Shown here piece after piece: positions 16,852 through 24,614 of a DNA stretch of 40,327 nucleotides (positions within the stretch are counted from its first letter, which is position 1; every line of letters starts with the position of its first letter). This DNA comes from Actinomycetota bacterium (lineage in GTDB: Bacteria > Actinomycetota > Actinomycetes > S36-B12 > GCA-2699445). A program made the position numbers and the translations under genes. Where the stretch lies: assembly GCA_020438795.1 (NCBI GenBank), contig JAGQTY010000019.1, forward strand, positions 1-40,327. The letters are read 5' to 3'. The notes beneath the pieces were generated by a model. That model did not search any database, was not told the DNA's origin, and saw nothing but the letters and a program-made list of their open reading frames with translations.

Positions 16852-17832
16852 TTACTTGAGTGTGGCCACGGGGTTGTGGTCGCGTTCTTGACGGTAGTGC
16901 TCGGCTTCAGCTCGTGCGGGTGGGATCAGTCCGATGCGGTGCATCAATCGGGCGTTGTTGTACCAATCGACCCAACTGCTGGTGAGTTCTTCGAGGTCGG
17001 CCAGGGTCTGGATCGGCCCGTCGCGGAACGGTGAGTCCGCACGGATCGCTTCGGTCTTGTAGAGCCCGATCGTCGTCTCAGCCAGGGCATTGTCCAGTGC
17101 ATCCCCGACGGATCCCACGGAGGGCAGCAGGCCGGCCAGGAACAGTTGCTCCCCGAAGCGGACTGCGCCGTACTCCGAGCCGGCATCCGAGTGATGAATC
17201 GCTCCGGTTGGCAACGGGTATCCCTGCCGATGTCGCAGAGCGACTGCCTGACGCAGGGCTCGTTCCACGAACTCGCTGGTATGCCGCAAGGAGCATTCCC
17301 AGCCGACGATCACCCCGGCGAAGGCGTCAATCACGAACGCGGTGTAGGCGAACCGGCCGCAGGCCAGGGGCACGTACGTGAAATCCGCCACGAACAGCTC
17401 GTTCGGAGCAGCGACGGTGAAGTCCCGTTCTACGAGGTCGGCAGGGCGTTGCTGGTCTGGATCAGGGATCGTGGTGCGAACCCGGCGAGTGCGGGTCACT
17501 CCCTGCCAGCCGTTGATACGCATGAGCCGTTCCACCGTGCAGCGGGCCACTTGGATACCGTCGACGGTGTTCAGTTGCGCCCACATCTTCCTGGCCCCAT
17601 ACAGTGACTCCCGCGCCCACTTCGGTTCCTTACCCGGTCGTGGCTTCGGCACGTAGTACCCGGCCAGGACCTGGGTGAGCACCAGGTCGGACAAGGCTCG
17701 TTTCGACGGCGGCCGCGACCGCCACGCATAGTAGGTTCTCGGGGCGATCGGCACGCCATGCTCGCTGAGCACCCGGCAGATCGACTGGACCCCGAACCGG
17801 TCCTTGTGATCGTCGATGAATCGACAGATCAC
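16852..17832 (-). CDS. IS3-family transposase, OrfB (DDE integrase domain)
   Basis: A 326-residue protein: an HTH_21-like region (about 20-110) and an rve-type integrase core with catalytic D150 (VADFTYV), D216 (HHSDAGSEY) and E252 (DNALAETT), giving the D-D(35)E spacing. All catalytic residues are present. The start (ATG at 17832) overlaps the orfA stop by 4 bases. In IS3 elements the active transposase is usually an OrfAB fusion made by -1 frameshifting; here the overlap could also allow coupled translation. Confidence 0.92.
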   Translation of the reverse strand: MICRFIDDHKDRFGVQSICRVLSEHGVPIAPRTYYAWRSRPPSKRALSDLVLTQVLAGYYVPKPRPGKEPKWARESLYGARKMWAQLNTVDGIQVARCTVERLMRINGWQGVTRTRRVRTTIPDPDQQRPADLVERDFTVAAPNELFVADFTYVPLACGRFAYTAFVIDAFAGVIVGWECSLRHTSEFVERALRQAVALRHRQGYPLPTGAIHHSDAGSEYGAVRFGEQLFLAGLLPSVGSVGDALDNALAETTIGLYKTEAIRADSPFRDGPIQTLADLEELTSSWVDWYNNARLMHRIGLIPPARAEAEHYRQERDHNPVATLK

Positions 17833-18140
17833 GGCTGTTTCGGGTCCAGTTCCCGCGCGAAGAAAACTGAAGCAGCCTTGAGGATATCGTTGGCCTTACG
17901 CAGCTCGGCGTTCTCCCGCTTCAACCGGCGTATCTCGGCGATCTCCTCACTGGTCCGACCCTGCCGTTCTCCCTGATTGATCTCGTCCTGGCGGACCCAC
18001 TTGCGCAACGTCTCCGCAGTGACCCCCATCCTGGATGCGATCGTCTTCATCGCCGCCCACTCCGAGTCGTAATCCTGAACATGATCACGAACCAGACGGA
18101 CAGCCCTCGCCTTGAACTCGGCGTCGTACTTCTTCGGCAT
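17829..18140 (-). CDS. IS3-family transposase, OrfA (HTH, leucine zipper)
   Basis: A 103-residue protein. An HTH_Tnp_1 domain (MPKKYDAEFKARAVRLVRDH..., about 1-60) is followed by a leucine-zipper-like helix (EIRRLKRENAELRKANDILK). It binds the IS ends. The ATG at 18140 has GGGAAGG about eight bases upstream; a longer frame from 18176 runs into the terminal repeat and is less likely. Confidence 0.9.
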   Translation of the reverse strand: MPKKYDAEFKARAVRLVRDHVQDYDSEWAAMKTIASRMGVTAETLRKWVRQDEINQGERQGRTSEEIAEIRRLKRENAELRKANDILKAASVFFARELDPKQP

Positions 18141-18218
18141 GATGCCAACCTTCCCAACAAAGAAGGTGTGCATCAAAGCCGGGGCGATTCAAAGTGACCA
18201 CCCACCCTACGCGCATCT

Positions 18219-18854
18219 TCACATCGTCCCCCATTCTGGTCGGGGCGGTCGCCACTGCCGGTCTTCTCCGTGACCGCGTCCTTCGCCAGGCGGAACCAAC
18301 GAGGAACGATTGAAGTCTGTGAGCTCTGGATCCCTTTCAACGAGCAGATCCTCAAACGCAGACCAACCTTGATCTGCTACGAAAACGGCTTCGTCCTCCG
18401 TAATCGGCACCATCCACACAATGTTGACTGACTCACCATCCTCGTACGCTGTGGCGAACTCGTCAGGGAGATACACAGGCCGTGCCGCATAGAGGGCCTG
18501 CATGTCCGAACCACTGATCAAAGGCCCCCTCGGCCCAATGACGTCGCCGCGCAGAATGGCGTGTCCTGAACTGAGAAGTTCACCAGCCAAGTCTTGCAGA
18601 ATGGCTGGGAAGGGTCCGTCCGCTTGATCGGCCTGAACCATCATCAGGAGTTCGAGACGCATCCTGCTACCACTAGCCGTTGAGTGCAAAGGAAAGCGCC
18701 CGAAGCCCACCGTGGAGTAGGCGGTGACCCCCTGAATCGGGACTAGATCGAAGCGGGCCACTTGGAAAGGAAGACGCTCCCCGTCGGCCTCGGTTGCCCA
18801 TCCATATGAAATGGGTCCTAGGTGACGCTCCAGATGCTCTACGACGTTGCTCAC
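18219..18854 (-). CDS. SUFU (suppressor-of-fused) domain protein
   Basis: About 211 residues from the GTG at 18854 (a longer start at 18875 is possible). The C-terminal half shows the bacterial SUFU pattern: VNIVWMVPITEDEAVFVADQ, then GWSAFEDLLVERDPELTDFN. The whole protein appears as a single domain with no export signal. Bacterial SUFU proteins often act as immunity proteins in polymorphic toxin systems, but no toxin gene is adjacent here, so an orphan immunity role is only a possibility. The stop is 27 bases from the IS3 right end. It belongs to the element's cargo. Confidence 0.7.
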   Translation of the reverse strand: MSNVVEHLERHLGPISYGWATEADGERLPFQVARFDLVPIQGVTAYSTVGFGRFPLHSTASGSRMRLELLMMVQADQADGPFPAILQDLAGELLSSGHAILRGDVIGPRGPLISGSDMQALYAARPVYLPDEFATAYEDGESVNIVWMVPITEDEAVFVADQGWSAFEDLLVERDPELTDFNRSSLVPPGEGRGHGEDRQWRPPRPEWGTM

Positions 18855-18980
18855 AGGCCCACTTTGCCAGCACACGTCGCGTCTAGCGCCATCGATGGGG
18901 TGCTCGGGACCCTTGATCTCGTTGCGTCATTCGCGGAGTGACACAAGGCCCACGATGGTGGTCGGTTGGTATCCTGCGCC

Positions 18981-19193
18981 GTGCTGCTCTCGCAGCAAAC
19001 TGTCGGAAACCTGGCGAACGTGGCGAACAATCGGTCGGATGTCGACAAGCATTCATCTCAGACGTTCATTGCGCTGGGTGGCCCCGTCTGGGAAGCGCAA
19101 GCCGGATCGACACTGGATACCGTTGACGAACAGTGGCTTGGGTACTCGTTTCCCCCCGTGGAATCAGCTCTCATAGTGCAACTAAGCAACTAA
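18981..19193 (+). CDS. Possible leaderless small protein (weak)
   Basis: A GTG at 18981, five bases after TATCCT (a TAnnnT box), opens a 70-codon frame (VLLSQQTVGNLANVANNRS..., stop 19191-19193). No domain or signal is recognised. The promoter-to-start spacing is the only support. The rest of 18876-19371, apart from the hairpins near the right end, holds nothing recognised. Confidence 0.2.
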   Translation: MLLSQQTVGNLANVANNRSDVDKHSSQTFIALGGPVWEAQAGSTLDTVDEQWLGYSFPPVESALIVQLSN

Positions 19194-19320
19194 GACAGAC
19201 GCACGTGTGCAGCCATTGAGCCGGATGCGACTAGCGCCCCATGTCATGAATGACCCGCGGGTGTTGTCGTCCAGTTCATTGATGTCGGCAGATCGCTGAT
19301 AGACACATGGCCCTGCTTCC

Positions 19321-19344
19321 AGTGCCGGGTTCCATCCCGGCACT
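19321..19344. repeat. Hairpin near the element's right end
   Basis: AGTGCCGGG and CCCGGCACT form a perfect 9-bp stem with a 6-base loop. A further stem CCGAT/ATCGG follows at about 19346-19365. Both lie within 65 bases of the right terminal repeat and may take part in recombinase binding or terminate transcription leaving the element. Confidence 0.6.
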
Positions 19345-19371
19345 CCGATCCCGGCGTGAATCGGGGTCGCA

Positions 19372-19382
19372 ATACCAACAAA
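19372..19382 (-). repeat. Right terminal inverted repeat of the element
   Basis: ATACCAACAAA, the exact complement of 4012-4022. Outside it the reading frame of the pilin's N-terminal half begins. Confidence 0.8.
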
Positions 19383-19479
19383 GTTTGGCCGCGTATTCAG
19401 CGGTGGTCAGCCCGTCGTCACGGACGAGCATCTTGTTGAGACAACCGTCGTCGTCCACCCCGATCGCCATCATTTCCAT
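19383..19479 (-). pseudogene. DUF4244/Flp-type pilin gene, N-terminal fragment (split by element)
   Basis: The ATG at 19479 has AGGGGAG seven bases upstream and encodes about 32 host residues, ending DDGLTTAEYAAK. DG|LTTAE is a type IVb prepilin cleavage site: Gly at -1 and the conserved Glu at +5, so the intact protein would have been processed by a prepilin peptidase to a short pilin. The element begins about seven codons after the cleavage site; the present frame runs on into the element and stops at 19276 as a 67-residue hybrid without the hydrophobic helix. The missing part is at 3893-4011. Confidence 0.88.
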
Positions 19480-19573
19480 TTCGATCTCCCCTCTTCTCGC
19501 TCCCAGCCTGACCCCGCCACCGGCTGCGGGACTGATCGTTTCCGCCTCTGTGGAAATCCCACGAGAACCGTGC

Positions 19574-20233
19574 TCAGACCCAGATCGCAGTGCTGGGCAC
19601 CACAACCAACAGCACGAAGGCAGGCAGGATGCACAGACCCAGGGGCAGCACCGCCATCACGGCGGCACGGCGAACCCGCTGACGGGCTTCACTGCGGGCC
19701 TCAGCCCGTGCTTGCCCGGCGACCGACTCGAGGTTCGCCACTCCGGGCGCTCCCGTGGCGCTTCGCTGGATCATGACCTCCGCGATGGCCCGCCGAGTGC
19801 GCGTCCCATCGAATCGCCGCCAGGCGGTGACGCTGTCGTTTCCCAACTGAAGCTGCGCCGCAACTGCCGCCAGCGCCTGCGCATCCCCCGGAGGGGCGAC
19901 GGCTGAGATCGCCTCCAGCACCTGGCGCTCATCTGCGCCGGATCGCAGCGCCGCCGAGAACAGAGCGGTGAGCAGCACGGGGTCACCGCGTTCTGAGTGC
20001 CCATCGAACGTGAGCCGACGGATCGCCACCGACGTCAGCGCGGTGGCCAGCAACAGACCCCACCAGTGCCACAGCAGGAAGCCCAGTATCCCGTCGATCG
20101 CCAGCCATGCGGCAGCCCCGAGGGCCCGTACCCCCGGACGCCCGGCCTCAGTGGCGCTGCTGACAGGCGGAAAGGGCATCGCCACGACTGCTGGGACGAC
20201 GACCAGGCACGCAAGCGCAGGACCACTACCCAC
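19574..20233 (-). CDS. tadC: Tad/T2SS F-domain inner-membrane protein, TadC-like (Rv3657c-like)
   Basis: A 219-residue protein with hydrophobic segments at about 5-22, 38-70 and 195-217, and between them a T2SSF (GspF) helical domain (about 85-180: ALFSAALRSGADERQVLEAISAV...). TadC and TadB form the inner-membrane platform of the Flp/Tad pilus. The GTG at 20233 overlaps the tadB reading frame by 8 bases. The stop lies 94 bases before the split pilin gene, in the typical order tadA-tadB-tadC-pilin-tadE. It is shorter than Gram-negative TadC, as is normal for actinobacteria. Confidence 0.85.
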   Translation of the reverse strand: MGSGPALACLVVVPAVVAMPFPPVSSATEAGRPGVRALGAAAWLAIDGILGFLLWHWWGLLLATALTSVAIRRLTFDGHSERGDPVLLTALFSAALRSGADERQVLEAISAVAPPGDAQALAAVAAQLQLGNDSVTAWRRFDGTRTRRAIAEVMIQRSATGAPGVANLESVAGQARAEARSEARQRVRRAAVMAVLPLGLCILPAFVLLVVVPSTAIWV

Positions 20234-20836
20234 CCGGTACCGCCGTGCTGATGATCCGGCGCAACCACAGATAGCCCAGCAGGTCCAGCAGGACCCCGCC
20301 AGCCACGCCGGCCATCACCAGCGGGCGAGAGAACAACGAGCCGTAGTCGACGCCGAGCAGCACCAGACCGCCCACGGCCAGCAGCGGCAGGGCTGCGACC
20401 ACTCTCGCGGAAGTGACGGGACCGGCGACCTCGACGGCGAGTTCCCGTCGCACCTCTGCGGCGTCCTGCAGGGCGTCGAGCGCTCGGTGCAGGACGGGGC
20501 GAAGCGCGACACCGAGGGACACATGCAGCGACCACGCGGAGGCGACCGCATCCAGGACCTGTGGATCACCCAGGCGGCTCGAGCGCAGCGCGAGCGGAAC
20601 GTCGCCCGCGATGCCCAGTGCCCCGACCACGTCAGTGGCGACACCGTGTTCAGCGCTCACTTCGCACAGCACCACGATGCTGGGCCGCCCGGTCTCCACC
20701 GCTGAGATCAGGCCCGACAGCCAGTCCAGGATGCCTCCGCAGTGACCGGATCGGCCTCACAACCACGTTCGTGCCACGGTCGGGGCCCGAGCCTGGGCAC
20801 GACCAGGACGGTCAGCAGCAGGCAGAGCAGGATCAC
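20226..20836 (-). pseudogene. tadB: TadB-like inner-membrane protein, frameshifted (Rv3658c-like)
   Basis: Starting at GTG 20836, which overlaps the tadA stop (GTGA), one frame encodes a TM helix (VILLCLLLTVLVVPRLG) and ~20 more residues, then stops at 20708. From about 20725 another frame continues with good TadB sequence (ILDWLSGLISAVETGRPSIV..., T2SSF domain, two C-terminal TM helices) and ends at 20226. The total of 611 bases is not a multiple of three, so a single-base change between about 20715 and 20740 would join the parts into a ~203-residue protein. A sequencing error is possible. If real, the pilus platform is broken. Confidence 0.72.
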
Positions 20837-21966
20837 GACAGCGCCCCGACGATCCGGTGCCCTGGCGCCAGCAGTTCGCAATTCCCCGATTCGAACGACC
20901 AGACCGGTACGAGGCCGTGCTCGGCCCAGCCCCACACACCCAGGACCCGTCTGAGTCCACCGGGCAGGTGGGCGAGCCCGATCGCTGCGTCGTAGCCGGT
21001 TGACACCTGCAGGAATGTGTCCTGCTGGCTCATGCCCGCGAGGGCGCCGAGTGCCGTGAGCCGGGCGGGCAGCGTGGTCGGGTGATTCGCATGGACCGTC
21101 AGCAGCCCGGGATGCCCGGAGTTCGTTGCGGAGAGCAGCTCGATGATCTCCGCGCCGCGGACCTCGCCCACCACGATGCGATCAGGTCGCATCCGCACCG
21201 CCTGCCGGATCAGATCCCGCACGCCGATATCACCGTATCCGTCGGCGTTCCGGCTTCGGGTCCGCAGAGATACCACATGGGGGTGCTGTGGATACAGCTC
21301 AGGCGTTTCCTCCACCAGCAGGACCCGTTCGCGCGCCGGAACCTCAGCGATCATCGCGCTGAGCAGCGATGTCTTGCCCGCCCCCGTGGGTCCGCAGATC
21401 ATGACCGACAGTCGTGTGGCCACCAGTCGCCGCAACAGCCCTGCAGCCGCCACTCCGAGGCTGCCGCGCCGGACGAGGTCATCGAGCCGCAATGGACTGG
21501 TCCGCTGAACCCGGATGCTCAGCAGCGTGCCCGGCGCCGCCACGGGGGTCAGCACTGCGTTGAGCCGCAGTGTGGGACTCAGCTGGGCATCGACGATCGG
21601 TCGGGCATCGTCGATACGTTCCCCGGCACGGCTGGCGAGGCGCTGGGCCAGCTGCCTGACCGCAGCCGCCGATGCGAAGCGGACAGCCGATCGTCTCATG
21701 CCCGCTTCGTCGTGAACCCAGACGCGGTCAGGACCGTTGACGAAGATGTCGGTGAGTCCGGGCAGTTCCAGCAACGGCTGCAGCGGCCCAAGGCCCACCA
21801 GGTCGGCAGTGAGCGCAGCAACGACCTGCGCGGGGTCGTCCCCGCCGAGCAGCAGACCCAGCTCACCGGCTGCCGCCATCACGGAGTGCTCAGAGATGGG
21901 CGCCCCGCGCCGGATGTGCCAGTCGCGGATCGTGGCAAGCACGTCGGGACGCCGCTCAGCCTCCAT
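20833..21966 (-). CDS. tadA: Tad/Flp pilus assembly ATPase, TadA/CpaF-like
   Basis: A 377-residue secretion ATPase. The N-terminal domain (about 1-170) includes LPGLTDIFVNGPDRVWVH, typical of TadA. The ATPase core has Walker A GPTGAGKTS (Lys198), an Asp-box-like VEETPEL and the Walker B/His region MRPDRIVVGEVRGAE...TVHAN. It would power pilin assembly. The ATG at 21966 is nine or so bases after GAGGA and overlaps the ssd-like gene by 11 bases; a longer upstream frame is in the overlap and is rejected. All catalytic motifs are intact, so tadA itself is not decayed. Confidence 0.92.
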   Translation of the reverse strand: MEAERRPDVLATIRDWHIRRGAPISEHSVMAAAGELGLLLGGDDPAQVVAALTADLVGLGPLQPLLELPGLTDIFVNGPDRVWVHDEAGMRRSAVRFASAAAVRQLAQRLASRAGERIDDARPIVDAQLSPTLRLNAVLTPVAAPGTLLSIRVQRTSPLRLDDLVRRGSLGVAAAGLLRRLVATRLSVMICGPTGAGKTSLLSAMIAEVPARERVLLVEETPELYPQHPHVVSLRTRSRNADGYGDIGVRDLIRQAVRMRPDRIVVGEVRGAEIIELLSATNSGHPGLLTVHANHPTTLPARLTALGALAGMSQQDTFLQVSTGYDAAIGLAHLPGGLRRVLGVWGWAEHGLVPVWSFESGNCELLAPGHRIVGALS

Positions 21967-22651
21967 CGCCCGGTTCCTCGCGGATCCGGTCGAGCAAGAC
22001 GGCGCAGCTCCTCGCGAAGCTGCCACGTGACAGTACTCTCGCGGCGTCCTGGAAGTCGGCGGCGAACTCGAGCCCCCGGACCTGCGGTACCCGCACGGGC
22101 CGAGCGCCGCCGCAGGAGGCGAGCACCACGTCGGGTGACAGCGGGCCCCTGCCACACAAACCGACTGCTCGCCAGGGCCCTCGGACGCACCTGTGCGCTG
22201 CCTGTAGCGAGGTCACGTCCGGACCGATGAGCACTACGGCCGGCCAGGGGCTCCACCGCTGGCCCATGTGCAGGTGCAGTGGCATGTCCATCAGAACGAG
22301 GTCGACGTCTGCGGCGAGGTCACTGATCACGACGGGGGCCGCCGTCGTGTCGAATTGCGCACTCCCGTCGAAGCCCAGGATCCTGGCTCCTCCGCACAGG
22401 GGGAGACCCGCCAGCATCCTCGCAGGCGCCGCCACAGGGCCGGAGGCGCTCAAGGTCGCCCAGCTCGTGCTCCCGGGGACGAGGCCGGCGAGCCTGCTCA
22501 GGCCCTGACCGTGCACGTCAGTGTCCACCAGCACCACACGCAGCCCCGCATCGGCCGCGGCGAGTCCCACGCCAAGGGTCAGGGTGGAGCAGCCGATCCC
22601 ACCCCGGGCGCCGAGCACCGGAACCGGCTGGCGTGATGACTGTGGTCGCAC
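21956..22651 (-). CDS. CpaE/Ssd-like septum-site/pilus-localisation protein, short form
   Basis: About 231 residues if the GTG at 22651 is the start. The sequence GARGGIGCSTLTLGVGLAAA near the N-terminus is the deviant P-loop of CpaE/MinD-like proteins, but the second lysine is replaced (GCS), so ATP binding may be weak. Rv3660c-like relatives carry about 100 more N-terminal residues; that receiver-like domain is absent here. The gene is divergent from the HAD phosphatase gene and heads the tad operon. In Caulobacter, CpaE localises the pilus; the M. tuberculosis homologue Ssd has been linked to division. The start is uncertain. Confidence 0.7.
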   Translation of the reverse strand: MRPQSSRQPVPVLGARGGIGCSTLTLGVGLAAADAGLRVVLVDTDVHGQGLSRLAGLVPGSTSWATLSASGPVAAPARMLAGLPLCGGARILGFDGSAQFDTTAAPVVISDLAADVDLVLMDMPLHLHMGQRWSPWPAVVLIGPDVTSLQAAHRCVRGPWRAVGLCGRGPLSPDVVLASCGGARPVRVPQVRGLEFAADFQDAARVLSRGSFARSCAVLLDRIREEPGDGG

Positions 22652-22718
22652 TCTCCAACACTGTCGCGGACGGCGGCGAACCGCGGACCGGGTGTGGAAG
22701 CTGTGGACGGCGCACGCG

Positions 22719-22756
22719 TCGACACGGCCAGGCGTGGCGTCTACGATGCAGGCGTG
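22719..22756 (+). promoter_or_regulatory. Leaderless promoter of the HAD phosphatase gene
   Basis: TCGACA (22719-22724), a 17-base spacer, TACGAT (22742-22747), six bases and GTG (22754). The transcript would begin at or next to the start codon, supporting the 22754 start. Confidence 0.6.
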
Positions 22757-23614
22757 AGCACCAAGGAAGCGAAGGCAGGGGAGAGCGAGTCTCCGGACCT
22801 CGCACGGGTCTACTATCAGGCGGCGAACGGGCCCCGCGGGCCGCACTCGGCGGCCTTCTTCGACCTCGACAAGACGATTCTGGCGAAGTCCAGCACGCTG
22901 GCGCTGACCAAGGAGTTCTACAAGGACGGCATGATCAAGCGGGCGGATGCCCTGCGCGCGGCCTATGGCCAGCTCGTCTACACGATCTCCGGTGCTGACG
23001 ACAACCAGATGGAGGAAGCGGCAGCGTTCATGTCCGAACTCGTCAAGGGCTGGCAGATCAGCCGGGTCCACGAGATCGTCGCGGAGGCGCTGGACAACAT
23101 CGTGGAACCGATCATCTACGAAGAGGCTGAAGAACTGTTCAGGATCCACCACGAGGCAGGTCGTAAGGTCGTGATCGTCTCATCCTCGGGAACCGAGGTC
23201 GTTGAACCTATCGGACAGCGCCTCGGCGCCGACATCGTGATCGGTACACAGATGGCGGTCGAGGACGGCGCCTACACGGGCGAGATCCTCTTCTACGCCT
23301 ATGCGGAGAACAAGGCGACGGCGATGGCCGACCTGGCGCAGGAGCAGGGCTTCGATCTCGACCGGTGTTTCGCCTATTCCGACTCCCACACCGATCTGCC
23401 GATGCTGGAGATGGTCGGCTACCCGGTGGCGACGAATCCGGACGCCGAGCTGCGCGACATCGCGACCGAACGCAACTGGCCGCAGGTCCGCTTCCGCAAG
23501 CCCGTGGCGCTGCAGCGATCCATCAAGAGTCGCGAGGGCAAGACAGCGGCGGCCGTGGCACTCGGCAGTGCAGTCGCGCTCGGCCTGGCCTGGTACGCGC
23601 GGCGACGTGGCTGA
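22754..23614 (+). CDS. HAD-IB family phosphatase, SerB-like (Rv3661-like)
   Basis: A 286-residue protein from the leaderless GTG. The nucleophile motif is FFDLDKT (D37, D39), followed by a helical cap, VSSSGTE (motif II) and SDSHTDLPML (D210 and D214, motif IV). A short hydrophobic segment (about 265-280, AAAVALGSAVALGLAWYARR) forms a C-terminal membrane anchor. HAD-IB enzymes dephosphorylate small molecules such as phosphoserine; the substrate here is unknown. The gene commonly flanks the tad cluster in actinobacteria and is divergent from ssd. Confidence 0.88.
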   Translation: MSTKEAKAGESESPDLARVYYQAANGPRGPHSAAFFDLDKTILAKSSTLALTKEFYKDGMIKRADALRAAYGQLVYTISGADDNQMEEAAAFMSELVKGWQISRVHEIVAEALDNIVEPIIYEEAEELFRIHHEAGRKVVIVSSSGTEVVEPIGQRLGADIVIGTQMAVEDGAYTGEILFYAYAENKATAMADLAQEQGFDLDRCFAYSDSHTDLPMLEMVGYPVATNPDAELRDIATERNWPQVRFRKPVALQRSIKSREGKTAAAVALGSAVALGLAWYARRRG

Positions 23615-23656
23615 CGGGCAAGCAGGCAGGCAGCCGGCAGTCCGCTCGAGCGGGCT

Positions 23657-24472
23657 TCAGCGCTCGCAAGGCATGCGGCTCAACGCACGCACGCCCTGAC
23701 GGTCGGCCTCTGAGATGTCCGGGCGGGAATTCGACAGCGTGCCGTTCATGATCGACTGCGCCGCTTCTACGTGCCCGAGCCCCAGCGAGTGGCCACTCTC
23801 GTGGATGTACAGAGTCTCGCGCAGCCCGGTGGCGGCCAGCGTCGCCGCGTCCTCGGCGTCGATCATGACGAATCCCTTGTCACCGACCAGCGCGGAACCC
23901 TCTTGCGTACCCCGGGAAACCACCTGGATGCCGCCGTTGCCCGCCGTTCGTCCGCGCACCGCCGTGGCGTAGTAGGGCTGGGACTCGTCATCATCCTGCA
24001 CGTAGGTGATCCCGATCGTGTCCTCATCGATCGAGTCCACGTCCACCTCGAAGCTGTCGTCCTCAGCGACGGTGGACAACTGCTTCTCACCCTCGTACAC
24101 GAACGTGTACTGACCCAGGCTGGCCTCGGTCCAGGCGCTGAAGGCCCGTTGCCAGCGCCGGACCTCCTCAGCCGGGTCGAGCCCGGCGGCACCGGCCTGG
24201 GTGAAGTCGATGGTGTAGCGGAGCTGGGTGCCGGCACACCAGCGTGCCGGATAGTCATGCTCCTTCGAGGACAACAGGAATGCGTATCCCGCGGCGGTGG
24301 CCGCATCGGAGGCACTGCGTGCATCCGGCTCCCGATTGGCAGGAGCCGCGCTGTTCCCTGAGACCGGCTGACCCAGCAGACCGGCGGGACTGGCGATTCC
24401 GACAAGGAGCAACAGGGCGAGCGCCGCGATCGCAATCCCGCGCAGGACCGTATCAGCCCGATTGGACTCCAT
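23657..24472 (-). CDS. Secreted/membrane-anchored matrixin-family zinc metalloprotease
   Basis: A 271-residue protein. Residues about 10-32 form a signal anchor. The C-terminal domain carries H224-E-S-G-H228-S-L-G-L-G-H234, the HExxHxxGxxH zinc motif of metzincins, followed by the Met-turn-like SIMNGT. Cys83 and a C-terminal Cys may form a disulfide. Domain order and motif match matrixin-like extracellular proteases; the substrate is unknown. The ATG at 24472 has no strong ribosome site (GGGTAATCCAGT precedes it). It is convergent with the HAD gene. Confidence 0.83.
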   Translation of the reverse strand: MESNRADTVLRGIAIAALALLLLVGIASPAGLLGQPVSGNSAAPANREPDARSASDAATAAGYAFLLSSKEHDYPARWCAGTQLRYTIDFTQAGAAGLDPAEEVRRWQRAFSAWTEASLGQYTFVYEGEKQLSTVAEDDSFEVDVDSIDEDTIGITYVQDDDESQPYYATAVRGRTAGNGGIQVVSRGTQEGSALVGDKGFVMIDAEDAATLAATGLRETLYIHESGHSLGLGHVEAAQSIMNGTLSNSRPDISEADRQGVRALSRMPCER

Positions 24473-24614
24473 ACTGGATTACCCCGCGTTTAGGGGCTCT
24501 AACGCTCAGTGAGAGAACTTCGGCGTCCCTCTATCGGAGTAGCGGTTGGACCAGAAGTCGCAATTGGTCACAAAAGCTGGGTGGCAGAGCAGGATCCGCC
24601 CCTTCGCCCACAGA

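Larger units (their letters stand above)
16822..18191 (-). mobile_element. IS3-family insertion sequence, complete
   Basis: Imperfect 26-base terminal inverted repeats (16822-16847 and 18166-18191; 23 of 26 matching, inner 18 identical) begin TGAA and end TTCA. Between them are orfA and orfB of an IS3-family transposase on the minus strand. The bases flanking the ends (GGCCG to the left, AAGTG to the right) do not form a target duplication. Either flanking DNA has rearranged or the duplication has decayed. Confidence 0.88.
4012..19382. mobile_element. Tn554-like transposon/integrative element, 15,371 bp, inserted in the pilin gene
   Basis: The boundaries are an 11-bp perfect inverted repeat, TTTGTTGGTAT at 4012-4022 and ATACCAACAAA at 19372-19382. 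Immediately outside, the two halves of a DUF4244 pilin gene are found; precise removal of this interval rejoins them in frame. The left end carries three overlapping genes like tnpABC of Tn554. Near the right end, 19321-19344 contains a 9-bp-stem hairpin (AGTGCCGGG/CCCGGCACT). The octamer GGGGCGCA occurs at 4044 and 4122 and GCGCCCC at 19234, possibly subterminal binding sites. Exact crossover points could differ by a few bases, because such elements often carry coupling sequences from the donor site. No tRNA is involved. Confidence 0.82.

Noticed and set aside
4012..19382. Insertion into a tRNA gene or a conjugative element
   Set aside because: No tRNA-like sequence is seen at either end and there are no relaxase or type IV secretion genes.
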